This document shows positions 41,373-52,179 of a DNA stretch of 64,000 nucleotides, in pieces. The position numbers and the translations under genes were made by a program. The stretch lies in assembly GCA_023101885.1 (NCBI GenBank), contig JALPQD010000160.1:2761188-2825187 (forward strand), in the 5' to 3' direction. Numbering within the stretch: position 1 is the first letter of the stretch; each line of letters begins with the position of its first letter. The notes beneath the pieces were generated by a model. The model was not told the origin of the DNA, searched no databases, and saw only the letters and a list, made by a program, of their open reading frames with translations. This stretch comes from Typhlomys cinereus (lineage: Eukaryota; Chordata; Mammalia; Rodentia; Platacanthomyidae).

Positions 41373-41473
41373 CCCTAGTTTTGTTTTTACTTAAATTTCT
41401 GTTTTTGGTATAATGATATTCATTTTCTATACTTTGATCTATACTTCCCTTGGTGACTTTTATCTTTCACTGG

Positions 41474-41476
<3 letters not shown>

Positions 41477-41522
<46 letters not shown>
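41477..41522 (+). repeat. (AT)n microsatellite
   Basis: About 22 AT units, at the edge of an older SINE (to about 41,770). Confidence 0.95.
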
Positions 41523-41526
<4 letters not shown>

Positions 41527-41894
41527 TGTATATGGAGGTGTTGGGTGTGTGGATGTATGTATAGAGGGCACCTGAGTGTGTGTGCTTGTGGAGGTCCAAG
41601 GGTGACTTTGGGAATCATCCTGATTGCTCCGCCTCCTTATTGATTTGCTCTGGGGTTTCCCAGGTTCTTTCTTCCAGGACCAGAATTGTATGCTGCCCCA
41701 AATTTTTACATAGGATTTGGGAATCTCAATTCAGGCCCTTTTGCTTTTGAGACAAAGACTTTAGCGTCTCCAGCTAAAGGAGCTGGAGCGTTCTCCAGCT
41801 CCTTGATGTTGGTTTTATCTTTCCAAATGGGATTGTTTGAAAGATTTCCACTAGAAACCTTTAGAACTCACTATATAGCCCACTTCGGCTTGCT

Positions 41895-41908
41895 TATCTG
41901 CCTGTCTG

Positions 41909-41963
<55 letters not shown>

Positions 41964-42016
41964 GTCTGTGTCTGTCTATTTGTCTGTCTGTCTGTCTATC
42001 TATCTTATTTATTGAG

Positions 42017-42050
<34 letters not shown>
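41895..42050 (+). repeat. Compound (TATC)n/(TGTC)n/(GA)n microsatellite
   Basis: (TGTC)3, then about 13 TATC units, then mixed TGTC/TATC to 42,005, followed by (GA)n at 42,016-42,050. Confidence 0.95.
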
Positions 42051-42052
<2 letters not shown>

Positions 42053-42559
42053 ACAGATGTACACAGAGTGGTCAGAGGACAACTTTCAGAAATCAGTCCT
42101 CTCCCTCCATCATATTTGCTCTGGAAATTGAACTTGGGCCACCAGGTTTGTGTACAGTCACCTTCACTTTCTAAGCCCTCTCGCCAGCCCTTAATTGTAG
42201 AAATACTTGCGATATAAGCTTCCTTATGGTTTTAATTAAAAAAAAAGCCTTCAGAAATTATAAAAATTGTAATAGTAGTACAATGAACCCCCTTAGGTTT
42301 TCCCTACTCCTCCCAATCCTTTGGCCACCTTTGCTTTGTCTCTCTCTTTCCCTTGGGTCATTTGAAAGTGAAGTGCAGCTATCATAATACTTCAGACTGT
42401 GCAGGCCTGGTGGCACCTGCTTGTAAATCCCAACACTTGAGAGTGGAAGCGGGATCAGGGGTTCAAGGCCAGCCTCAGGTACACAGGGAGTTTGAAGCCA
42501 CCCTGGGGCACATGAGACCCTAGCTTAAAAACAACAAGGACCTTCACATCGATCTCTTT

Positions 42560-43300
42560 AGACTATGTCTCCTAAGAACAAGGTGTTTGCCCAGATACCT
42601 ATGATCTAATCATCCACCAGGAGAAACGACAGTTAATTTAACACTATTATCTAATACTCAAACCACATTCAAATTCCTCAGTTACCCCAGTTTTTATGTT
42701 CCAGATCCAGAATCCAGTCAAGGTTGGTAGGCCTGGTAGGGTGGAGACTTGAATTGCCCGTTCTCTCTGCTTTCCTTTCATAGTCTTTTCTTTTTGCTTG
42801 TCTTTGATGACATTGACAACTTTAGAAATCTAGGCAAGTTGTTCTCCAGAATGTTCCCCACTTTGGATTTGCTCTATTGTTTCTTCATTATATTCAGGTA
42901 AAATTTTTTGTTTTGTTTTCTTTTGGATGAGTGCTGCATAGACAGTGAAAGCTGTGCATCCCGTCGGGAGACACCTGACATCTGTTTGTTTCTGTATTGG
43001 CGAGGCCTTGTTGGATCATTTGGTCATGGTAATTACCAATCCCCTTTTTTTTTTTTTTTTTTTTTTTTGCATTCTATAACCTAGCAGTTTTTGCCCATGA
43101 TTTAGCATCTGCTGTTGGTTCTTTCCGGAATCAATTATTTCTCTGCTGACTTTAAACCGGCGAGTTTCTATTTCTATCCCTCTTATCTGTATTCACTAAT
43201 TGGCATTCTTCTGTAAAGAACAACTTCCTCCTCACTCTCCGACCCATCTGTTTGTTTAATGTCATTATGGACTCATGAATTTGTTGTTATTGTTGTTACA
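42560..43300 (+). mobile_element. Ancient LINE-1 (L1M-type) 3' UTR
   Basis: The order of phrases matches an old L1M 3' end: 'CATTGACAACTTTAGAAATC', 'TTGTTCTCCAGAATGTTCC', 'GGAATCAATTATTTCTCTGC', 'TAATTGGCATTCTTCTGTAA' and 'TATGGACTCATGAATTTG'. It seems to continue after a reversed B1-like insertion at 43,312-43,450. Confidence 0.65.
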
Positions 43301-43311
43301 TATGTAGTGGT

Positions 43312-43450
43312 TTTGTTTTTTTTTTTTTTTTGAGACAGGTTCTTTGTGTAACCAATGCTGGACCAGAACTCACTATGTAGCCCACATTGGCCTTGAACTT
43401 GAGATCCTACCACTTCAGCCTTCTGGGTGCTGGAACTCAGCAGTCTGCCA
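43312..43450 (-). mobile_element. B1-like SINE inside the old LINE-1
   Basis: Reversed: T14 run, 'GAGACAGGTTCTTTGTGTAACC', 'CCTTGAACTTGAGATCCTACC', 'GGTGCTGGAACTCAGCAG'. Similar reversed B1-like fragments are near 8,035, 13,888, 17,655, 25,540, 44,495 and 57,320. Forward ones are near 14,838, 42,400, 46,744 and 57,803. Confidence 0.6.
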
Positions 43451-44135
43451 TCATGTTGGATGCAGCTCCACACATTCCTGTGATTACTTAATATTCATCT
43501 TAATGCTCAGAACTTGTTCAATTGGCGTCCTCTGACCTAGTTAGATCTGCATTTGAACAGATCTGTAGTTCTGTTGCTGTAGTTCTTTTTGGAAGATAAA
43601 AGCAAAGGGGGGAGGACAGTAAGACTGAAAAACTCTTCTTTCTTGGTTTGCAAAGGATAGCATATTCTACATCTTGTGTGCTTTGCTTGACATGTTTTGA
43701 AACTGCACTTTACCTCTTTCTCGGTGTGACTGGCAGTTAAACATGTACATGTTCAGCGGTTTACACAGGTGATTTCCTGTGCAGGGCATTTAGGTTTTTT
43801 TAATATTTTACTATTGCCAATAATGATAGAATGAGTGGGCATTTATTTCTAGAAGTGTTTCTTTGAGATAGAATGATTACAGTTGGGTTAAAGGGTAGAT
43901 ACAAATGTGATTTTGTTAGACAATGTAAGAAGTTTCTCTGTTATGGGCTGGGAAGATAGCTCACAAGTAAAGGTTCAAGTTCATATTCCCAATGTAAAAG
44001 CGCTGGGAAATCCCAGAGCAAAGCGGTAAGGCGGAAGAACAATCCTGGGTCATTCCCAGTGTCACTCTCGGGCCTCCATAGGCACACGCACTCATTGTCC
44101 TCTCGTACACATACCTATACACACGTGTATACCCA

Positions 44136-44170
<35 letters not shown>

Positions 44171-44990
44171 AAAAAGAAAAGGCTTCCCCACAGAATTTAT
44201 CTAGCTTTTGGATTTTGTCACCTTCTTGATGAGAAATACTATTTCTGTGTACTTTTCCTTTCTATCAGTTATTCATTATTAATTTTTTCAGGTCACAGGG
44301 ATGGAACCCAGTGCCTCACAGATGCTGGGGAGCCCTTGCCATTCAGCTCCACCCTCGTTCTGAATTTCTTTTATTGTGTGTAAAGTTGGGAGCTCTTCTC
44401 TTTACTCCTCCCTCCTCCTTTCCTTCTCATTCCCTTTTCTTCTCCTTTCCTCCTTTGCTTCCTCTCCCCTCCCTCCGCCCCTGCCATTCTCCTGTGGTTC
44501 CCCTGGTGTCCAGGAACTTGCTATGTGCATCTAGCTGACCTTGAACTTGTGCTGATCCTCCTGCCTCTGCCCCCAAGTGCTGGGATCACAGGAGTCACTA
44601 CCACACAGGGCGTTCACTTCTTTTTCTAGCAGGCTTTTGGTCCTTTTGATTCCTTGACTTTGATTGTCTGTAAAGATATTAGTGTTCTGCTTCTGACATA
44701 TATTGTCAGCATCTTTTTCTTAGTTTTAAATCTGAGAAAGTCTGCTTTGATTTTTCTGAGGTTGGATTTGTACATCTTTCTACTACTGAATAGGAGTCTT
44801 CAGGCACAGAAAGCTTTCCCCATACCTAGGACGCTATGAAGCACTACTTATGTATTTCTTCCAGTAATTCATCAGGAGTTTATTCTTGTATATGAGGCAA
44901 AAAAGTGAAACCATTTATATGTTTTTACAAGTAATTGTCTCAATTTAATTTTCTTGACATTTGCCAGGGTGGTGGCAATTTTTAAAATTT

Positions 44991-45042
44991 ATTTATTCAT
45001 TCATTCATTCATTCATTCATTCATTCATTCATTCATTCATTC
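44991..45042 (+). repeat. (ATTC)n microsatellite
   Basis: About 12 ATTC units that belong to the tail of the older SINE spanning about 44,980-45,462. Confidence 0.95.
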
Positions 45043-45134
45043 TCTGTGTGTGTTTATCCGAGGGCCTGTGTATTCCCTGTGGAGGATCAAGGGTGACTTC
45101 AGGAATCATCCTGGATTGCTTCTGCCTCCTTTTT

Positions 45135-45293
45135 TTTTTTTAATTTTATTTATTCAATTGTGCATGTGTGTAGAACCACAGGCGAATTCGGGAACCACCA
45201 TGGACCGCCTCCACCTCCTTGTTTACTCTGACCCGGGATTCACAGGCTCCACCCACCAGGACCAGAAATGCAGACCACCCCCGCTTTGGCCTG
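45135..45293 (-). mobile_element. Young SINE, copy 8: 5'-truncated and nested in an older SINE
   Basis: Only the body and tail of the young family are present; the tRNA-like head is missing. It is bounded by a perfect 15-bp duplication (TTCTGCCTCCTTTTT) at 45,120-45,134 and 45,294-45,308. The host is an older relative whose two halves (about 44,980-45,134 and 45,294-45,462) join when the insert is removed. Confidence 0.88.
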
Positions 45294-48200
45294 TTCTGCC
45301 TCCTTTTTGATTCTCTCTGGGATTTCCCAGGCTCTGTTCACCAGGACGAGAAGTTCAGGTGGCGGTGTCTGCCTGGTGTTTTATGTGGGACCCGGGATCT
45401 GAACTCAGGACCTTCTGCTTGTAAGCCAGAAGCTTAACCCCTGAGCTATCTTACAGCCCCCTATCTTAAAAAATGTTTATTTTATTTATGAGAAAGAGAG
45501 ACAGAGAATAGGCAGGTCTGTGACACAGCCCGTGTGTGGTAGTTAGAAGAGAACTTTCCAAAATTGGTTGACTATTTTCAACATGTTGGCTCTGAGATTG
45601 AACTCGGGTTGCCAGGTTGGTGAGCAGGCACCTTTGTCCCCTGAACTATATTTCCAGCCCTCAGTTTAATTATTTCCAAGTCTGCACATCTTGAGTGATG
45701 TGGGATATCTCCTGTATGCTCAAGTTCCACGTGCCCTGGTCCTATAGTGATACAACGAATGTGCATGTGTTTTCTGTTTACTGATGGGCTGGTGGTACTT
45801 ATATGTTTAATTATAGAGGATTTGTGGTATGTTTAATACTCGGGTGGATTTGTCCCCACTTCATTGCTCTTTAAAATGAATCATGTAAACTTGAAAATAA
45901 TATTTTTAACACTAGTTGGTCTAAGTGGCTAGAGATACATCTAGAATGTAAGTGATTTTTCTGCCATAGGGCGCCACCTGGAGGACAGTGGTTGTTAGGA
46001 CTCTACCTGGACAAAGGGATTTCACATGAGGAATTTTGTACAGATGCATGAGGATGGTAAATAATGAAATCTCCATAAAAGTGAAAGTACAAAACCATCT
46101 AACCCATGGACTTTTGCAGACCCTCCTTGATTTTGGGCAAAGACCAAAGGCCAGAGTTTTATGTACATGAAAAATTCATGTAACACTTTCTTTTGGGCCA
46201 GGAATGTGATCTCAGAAAAGCTGATTTCTCTTGATGTCACAGACTGTCTGAGCTGAGCGTGAGCTGGAATCTAGGAGGACTCTGTCTTCCTTATCTCTTC
46301 TTCCTCTAATCACAAGTCTTTCACCCGACCTTACAATCTGATCCCCTTTACATTCCTGTATAAAATAAAGTTTCAGGAAGTGGACAGTGTGAGAGAACCT
46401 CATGTTCTCCAACCAAGAATCTGTTACCTCTCTCTCCCTACCCCCACTCCCATCCATCCATCTCCCTGATCTTATCGCACCTCCTGTGAATTATTTCTTC
46501 TTTGTCTGTGTTTCTGATCACCTTGAGACCTTATCTGTGAGCACATTGTCCTTTGGGATGATTTTTATTGATATTGAACAAGACGGGCCTGGATGAGCAT
46601 TTTATAAATTTGCTCTCTTCTGGGGCAGTGTGACACTGCAGTCTATAGTAATGGCGTTGTGCACGGGCTGGTTTTGTGCTGATTGTTCAGATTTCTGTTC
46701 TCTTATTCAGTGTCCTTGTCCTGGGCTCATTGAACTCTTCAGTATAGCCAGATGTAGTGACACACGCCTATGATCACAGTGCTCGAGACTGAGGCAGGAA
46801 GGTCTCTGGGAGTTTGAGGTCAGCCTCAGTTACATAGCGAGATCCTGTCTCAAAAAAGGAAGGGGAAGGGAGCTGGAGGGATGGGTCGGTGGATAAGGCA
46901 TTTGCCTCACAAGTCTGAGAACCAGAGTTCAGATCCCCAGAACTCATATAAAAATGGTCAGGCTTGGTAGCTACCTGTAACCCCTGTCTCAGGAGGCAAA
47001 GACGGAATCCCTAAAGCAAGCCGACCAGCTGACCTAGCCAACTGGTAAATTCTGGGCTCAGTCAAGAGACCCTGCTTTAATAAATAAAAAAATAGAACAA
47101 CTGAAGAAATGCATGTCAAATTTGGCCTACACACATGCACACGTACATACATATATGCACGTACACCCATACATATGTGTGTCCATACATACACATATGT
47201 ACTCCCCTCCACATATACATGCCAAGAAAAATGTTTTTTAGTATACACTCTATAAAGGGGGTTGTATGACTTCCTCTTTCAGGGTTCCAGAATAAAGAGG
47301 GAGAAGTGGCACCTGTTTCCTCAACCCATTAGGATCACCTGCATCCCCTCAACACTTACTGAACTGCTATTGCCATGTCTGTGCACTAATAGACGTTATA
47401 AGTGCCCCCAAAGTGCCAGGAGATACAAGAGCTGAGGAGACAGGGAAGCTATCTATACCCACAGTAGCTTGGGTTTGTACATTTCATTTTGTTTTTCAAT
47501 ATATTTTATTTGTTTATTGGGGGGGTAAAGAGGTCACAGGACAACTTTCAAAGAATCAATTCTCTCCTTCTACTAAATGGCTTTCCAGGGGTGAAACTCA
47601 GGTTACCAGGTTTTCAGGCAGGTGCCCTATCCACTGGGCTCTCTCGCAGGGCCTGCATTTTCATTTTCATCATGCTTTCATATGACCTGTCATTCATTCA
47701 GGAGGTAATTGTAGGAGATGCCCTCATCATTGAATCAGACCTAGATTTAGGGTTGGCAAAATTATGTTCTCTCTCTCAAATAAATAAAATACTGAAAGAC
47801 CGAGATTTAAGTCCTCAATCTGTGCTTCACTGTCCTATGAGCTTATCCAAATTAATTTCTTCTGACCTTTACTTTCCTTGTAGTTCAAAGGAGAATAAAA
47901 AACAATCCATCAGAGCTGTAAAGATTACGTGGAATTCCTTTAAACAAACATTATTGGTCAGTTATGTATCAGCTCTTGTCACAAGGACTAGGTCTGGACC
48001 TTCTCTGCCTTTAAAGAGCTTGTGACTTAGTGGATAACCCAGCACTCAGACGTCTCCCAGATCTAGTACCCAGGTGCGTTAGGAAAATTCTGGCAAGAGC
48101 AAAACTCTGCTATGAAAGAATTCCAAGACCCTATCTATGGACCCAGGGGTCAAAACCATAAACGGCCCAGATTGTCATGTTTGCCTGGGACCGGCCTGGT

Positions 48201-48338
48201 TTAAACTGTGGGCAAAGGATGTCTACGTTGCAGTGCCTGGCTTTCCATCCTTTGTTTCCTGAGCAGCAATGGGCCCTCCCACCCTGTTTCTGCTCTCCCA
48301 TCCTCTAACTGTCTGTATGCTATGTGTCTGCCCCCTAG

Positions 48339-48482
48339 AAGTTCCAGCTAAGCGCCAAGTGGGTGATGAACACAGTGAGTACAGGGGCCCACGTGCTGCT
48401 GGGGAAGATCCTGCGGAACCACATGCTGGACCTGCGCACGGCCACCTCCGAGCTCTTCTGGTGGGCGCTGGCCATGTTGCAG
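48339..48482 (+). pseudogene. GCKR: GCKR exon 17 remnant: open, two codons shorter
   Basis: 48 clean codons, KFQLSAKWVMNTVSTGAHVL through GKILRNHMLDL to WWALAMLQ, with CTAG and GTAGG splice sites. Two codons (Arg-Glu) are missing after KFQ in an in-frame 6-bp deletion. It is the best-kept exon of the pseudogene. Confidence 0.94.
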
Positions 48483-49320
48483 GTAGGAGCGTACAGCGTG
48501 TCCGCAAAACCAAAGCAGCCACAGGAGGGCATTTGGCAAAGGAAGACGTGTAGGGTTGAGGCTGGTTTTTTAATCGTGTGTGACTCCCTCGGGCACATCC
48601 TTATGTCTCTGTGTGGGCACACATGGGTATGTGACCATGAAGTTCTAGCTATTAGTTAAGATTCTTTTCATTCCAAAGATGAGATAGAAACTCAGTTCAT
48701 ATTGGTTTAAGGTGGTCAGGGCCACCTTAACTAAACAGTCCTGGGACAGCCAGCTACTCCAGAGAAAAGCTCTACAATCCTCTCTTCTCAACTGTTTTCC
48801 TCTGGGTTGCTCTCATTCTCAGGCACATTTTCTCCATTAGGTGCCACAACAGTGCCAGTCCAACAAAACCCAGTATCTCTACTAGTCTGTGCCCTGTGAC
48901 TCTACACATGCTTGGGAGAAGGTTCTCTTGGCTTGGCTTGGGTCACCTGCACATCCTTAAGCCAATCACTGGCCTCCGGGGGAAAGGGTGCTCTGTTCCC
49001 CACCTGCGCTACGTGGTGATGGTTAAGGGGTTGGAGATTCGCTTCACCTAACCCCATGGCCTGGGGAGGTGGGGAGCAACCGTGCCCAGAGGAAAATAAA
49101 GATGCTGGCACCAAAAAGAGGAGGAATGGATACTGCCAGAGAACATGATGGGTGGTCTCCAAGGTTGCCAGCCTTGACCTTTAAGGTTGCCAGTTTTCAC
49201 AAACAAGCAAAAATATAGGCCATGCAAATACATTTGAATTTCAGATAAAGGAATGTTTATCTGCATATTTATGTATGAGTTTTTTCATTGTATATCTGAA
49301 ATTCAAATTTAGCTGGAATT

Positions 49321-49322
<2 letters not shown>

Positions 49323-49364
<42 letters not shown>

Positions 49365-49382
49365 ACGCGCGCGCGCGCGTGT
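49323..49382 (+). repeat. (TG)n(CG)n alternating tract
   Basis: About 20 TG units run directly into a CACG(CG)6 block. This is a second Z-DNA-type tract, in GCKR intron 17. Confidence 0.92.
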
Positions 49383-50590
49383 GCCAGGACAACTTTTGGG
49401 AGTTGTTGAGACAGCTTATCTCATTTCTGCCACTGCAAGAGCATACTTCAGGCTAGCTGGCCTGCGAGCTTCTGGTGGATTCTCCTGTCTGCCTCCATCT
49501 CACCATAGGAATGCTGGGATTACAGATGCACCCCACCACCTCCAGCCTTTGGTGGGTTCTGGGGATCTCAGTCAAGTCCTCAGGGGATTTTTTGAGCTAG
49601 GCTTAGTGGTTATGACTTCGACAGAGGAAGATCATTCACCAAAGCCCAGAGGAGGGACTAGGTATGATACAAGGTTTACATGATAGATTCAGGCCTGACC
49701 AGAGAGACACTTTACAGACAAGTGAAAGATTTGGGAAGGAGCAGGAAGAAAGGGCATTATGAAGGATTCTAGCCAGACAGGAACTGGAATTTGCCAAATA
49801 CAGCTAGTCTTGTGCTGTCCAAAATGATGGCCACCAACCCACCAACTACCTACATGTGGCTTGAAATAGGGTTAGAGTGACTGAGGAACTGGATGTTTTA
49901 TTTTATATAATAACTGAAGCAGTGCAACTTTTTAAATTAAATTCAACTGTACTATTTTGTAAACTAGTAAAATTATTATTAAAATATTCTATATTCGTGA
50001 GAGAGAAAAATATATATGGGGGGAACATATGCATGCCATGGTTCACAGGTGAAGGGGTCAGAGAAGAACCTTCAGAAGTCTCTCCTCTCTTCCCACCATA
50101 TGGGCTTCTAGGGATTGAACTCAGGTCTCCGGTTTGTGTGCAGACACCTTTATCCACTAAGCCATCTTGCCATTTTTCTTTTAATACTGTCACTAGAAAA
50201 TTTTACGAGTGTGGTTTGCAATATATTTCTAGACAGTGCTAGACAGAGGGAAGGATAGTGACAAGACAGATGTCTCTCCAACAGAATGCAGGATGGATTT
50301 GGTTAGCAGGAAGCTGGAGAAGGTATGTAGTTTGAAGTTCCTGGCCTCTGGGGTTGCTGGAACATGGTTGAAAAAAATCCGATAAATTTGCCATTACCTC
50401 TGGACCACCAGTGACCCACGGTCATCTGCTTTATGCAATTTTTCTTTAACTTGCGCATATGGGATTCAGGAAGAGACACATTCTCCAGTCCCCTGGGCCT
50501 GCCTTAGGGTCTCAGGCTCCACTCTCTACGGTCTCCCTTGAGCTCCCCTGAGCTCCCACCTAGACACTGGCATTGCTGCTTCTTCCACTG

Positions 50591-50724
50591 CGGTTCCCTG
50601 GCCAGTGCAGGACTCGCTGCGTCGAGAGCCTCCGTGAGCTATGGGCTCCCTCAAGCCCCTGCCAGATGAACCCGGGGCTGCTCCCATCCCCCGCCACGTG
50701 CTGGTTGCCCACGAGAAGGAAAAG
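50591..50724 (+). pseudogene. GCKR: GCKR exon 18 remnant: acceptor lost, frameshifts
   Basis: RFPGQCRTRCVESL is in one frame and KPLPDEPGAAPIPRHVLVAH then EKEK in another. The acceptor reads CACTG before CGG, where CACAG is expected. A GT follows the exon end. Confidence 0.87.
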
Positions 50725-51163
50725 GTCCGCAGCCCGCAGCTGGTCAGCAGCTGCTTCTTGAGTGTCGTCGGAGTCCCAGGACTCTGCCTGATGCTGGTTT
50801 ACAGAGCTTGGCCACACTCTGCCCATGGGGTATGAGCAGAGCTAGGGAAAGGGACGCAGAAAAGTTGTCCCTACTACCTTGGAGGGCAGCGAAGAAGAGA
50901 GAGGAGGGTCTTCGCACAGGGTTGTCCAGATCAGGTGAAGGCTTTTTTCTGCTTTACCCTTTTCTAATTTTTTTCTTCTTCTTTAATTTATTTATTGAGA
51001 TAGAAAGTAGAGAGGGAGAACAGGTGCCACGGCTTGCATGTGAAGGTCAGAAACTTTGGGGAGTTGAAATCTCTCCCATCATATGGGGATTTCCCATTCC
51101 AGGGATTGAACTCAAGTTACTAGGTTTGTCTGCAGACACCTTAACCTTCTGAGACCTCCCTCC

Positions 51164-51413
51164 CTCCGTTCCTCCGTCCCTCCCTCTCTCTCTCTTTTTT
51201 TCTTTTCTCTCTATTTCTCTTTCTTTTCCTTCCTCCTTCTCTCCCTCCCCCTTCTTCCCTCCTCCCCTCCCTCCCCCTTCCTCCTTCCCCCTTCCTCCCT
51301 CCCCCTCCCTCCTTCCTTCCTTCCTTCCTTCCTTCCGTCCTTTCTTCCTCCCTTTTTCCCTCCTTTCCTCCCTTCCTTCCTTCTTTCTTTCTTTCTTCCT
51401 TTCTTGTCTCATG
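51164..51413 (+). repeat. CT-rich tract in the last GCKR intron
   Basis: About 250 bp of (CTTC)n, (CCTT)n and (CTCC)n mosaic, nearly pure pyrimidine. A 148-aa Lys/Arg/Glu-rich open frame on minus here is an artefact. Confidence 0.93.
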
Positions 51414-51705
51414 TAGTCCAGACTGGCTTCAAACTTGATTTGCAGCCAAGGATGCTCCTGAACTCTTGACCCTCTGCTCCTGAGTGCAGACATGCACTAG
51501 CCCCAGAACTGTTCCACGCAGTGGAACCCAGGGCCTCATGAATGCTAGGCAAGCACCCGAGTTATGTCCCCAGCTCCCTCTTCTGTCTCCATAACGACTC
51601 TCCGCTCTTGCATCCACCCTGACTCCTGGGGCAGATGTTGTAGCCCCCTAGTGTTCTTTCTGAAGACCTTGCTTTCTCTTAGTTCTTCCCCCGTCTTTCC
51701 CACAG

Positions 51706-51857
51706 GTATCCCCACCTGCTGTGCCTCCTGTTGGGGTGCTCCATTATTGAGACTCGGCTGCCACACCTTCTGTCTGACAGGCCATAGGAGTGCTCTGGCT
51801 GGGTCGGTGCAGAAGCGCAGTGCAGACCCCTTGGAGCCCCTGACTGTGGTGCAGTGA
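51706..51857 (+). pseudogene. GCKR: GCKR exon 19 remnant with original stop codon
   Basis: A CCACAG acceptor, then decayed 5' sequence, then RSALAGSVQKRSADPLEPL ending VVQ-TGA (51,855-51,857). The family ends RSALAGPGQKRTADPLEIL...DVQ. The frame of this tail is not that of the acceptor. Confidence 0.9.
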
Positions 51858-52129
51858 GCTAGTGTTTCTAGTGTTTCTGGCCTAACCCAGCCCAGCGGAA
51901 CTAGTGTCAGCCAAGTTTATAGGGGCACCAACAACCCAGGGGAGAAAGACGTTCTGCTTTCCACCAGTCCCTTTCACTGTCCATCTTATTCTGATCTCAG
52001 AAACAAAACTAAATGTCTTTTTTGGAAGGCTAACCTTCCATTGTCAGTCAATCACAGTGTACGCACAAGCAAGGAAAGGTGAGGACTTCAGATAATCCAG
52101 GGGAACGGAGGATGTGTCCTTGACATCAT

Positions 52130-52145
52130 TCACCAGAGGGGGCAC
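52130..52145 (+). promoter_or_regulatory. CTCF-like motif at the GCKR 3' end
   Basis: TCACCAGAGGGGGCAC resembles the CTCF core CCACCAGRGGGCGC with two differences. It is a motif match only. Confidence 0.3.
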
Positions 52146-52173
52146 AAACCTAGGACAGGATCCTTGTTACTAG

Positions 52174-52179
52174 AATAAA
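52174..52179 (+). terminator. GCKR: Relic GCKR polyadenylation signal
   Basis: AATAAA, 317 bp after the old stop codon. It follows 'CTTGTTACTAG', in a plausible place for the GCKR 3' end. Confidence 0.5.

Larger units (their letters stand above)
37775..48338. other. GCKR intron 16: 10.6 kb of repeats
   Basis: Apart from the SINEs, microsatellites and L1 pieces listed, the rest (for example 38,000-38,700, 45,670-46,700 and 47,660-48,300) is non-repetitive-looking sequence without any exon-like block I recognise. Confidence 0.6.
25338..51857 (+). pseudogene. GCKR: GCKR unitary pseudogene (glucokinase regulatory protein)
   Basis: In other mammals GCKR encodes a roughly 625-residue liver protein with two SIS domains. 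It binds glucokinase when loaded with fructose-6-phosphate and keeps it inactive in the nucleus; fructose-1-phosphate releases it. Here all 19 expected exons are recognisable in order over 26.5 kb, with introns, in the syntenic position next to FNDC4, so this is the original locus. It cannot make the protein. The ATG has lost its T. In-frame stops occur at 26,179 (TGA), 28,518 (TGA), 36,278 (TAG) and 37,582 (TAA). Frameshifts affect exons 5, 6, 9, 10, 12, 16, 18 and 19. Splice sites are lost around exons 3, 6, 7, 11, 12, 15 and 18. Exons 2, 4, 8, 13 and 17 still read open, which suggests the loss is not ancient. Lesions were judged against the human protein as I remember it; the stops and lost splice sites are visible directly. 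Confidence 0.93.

Noticed and set aside
41895..42050. CRISPR-like regular repeats in the TATC/TGTC region
   Set aside because: Simple microsatellite without spacers, in a vertebrate genome.
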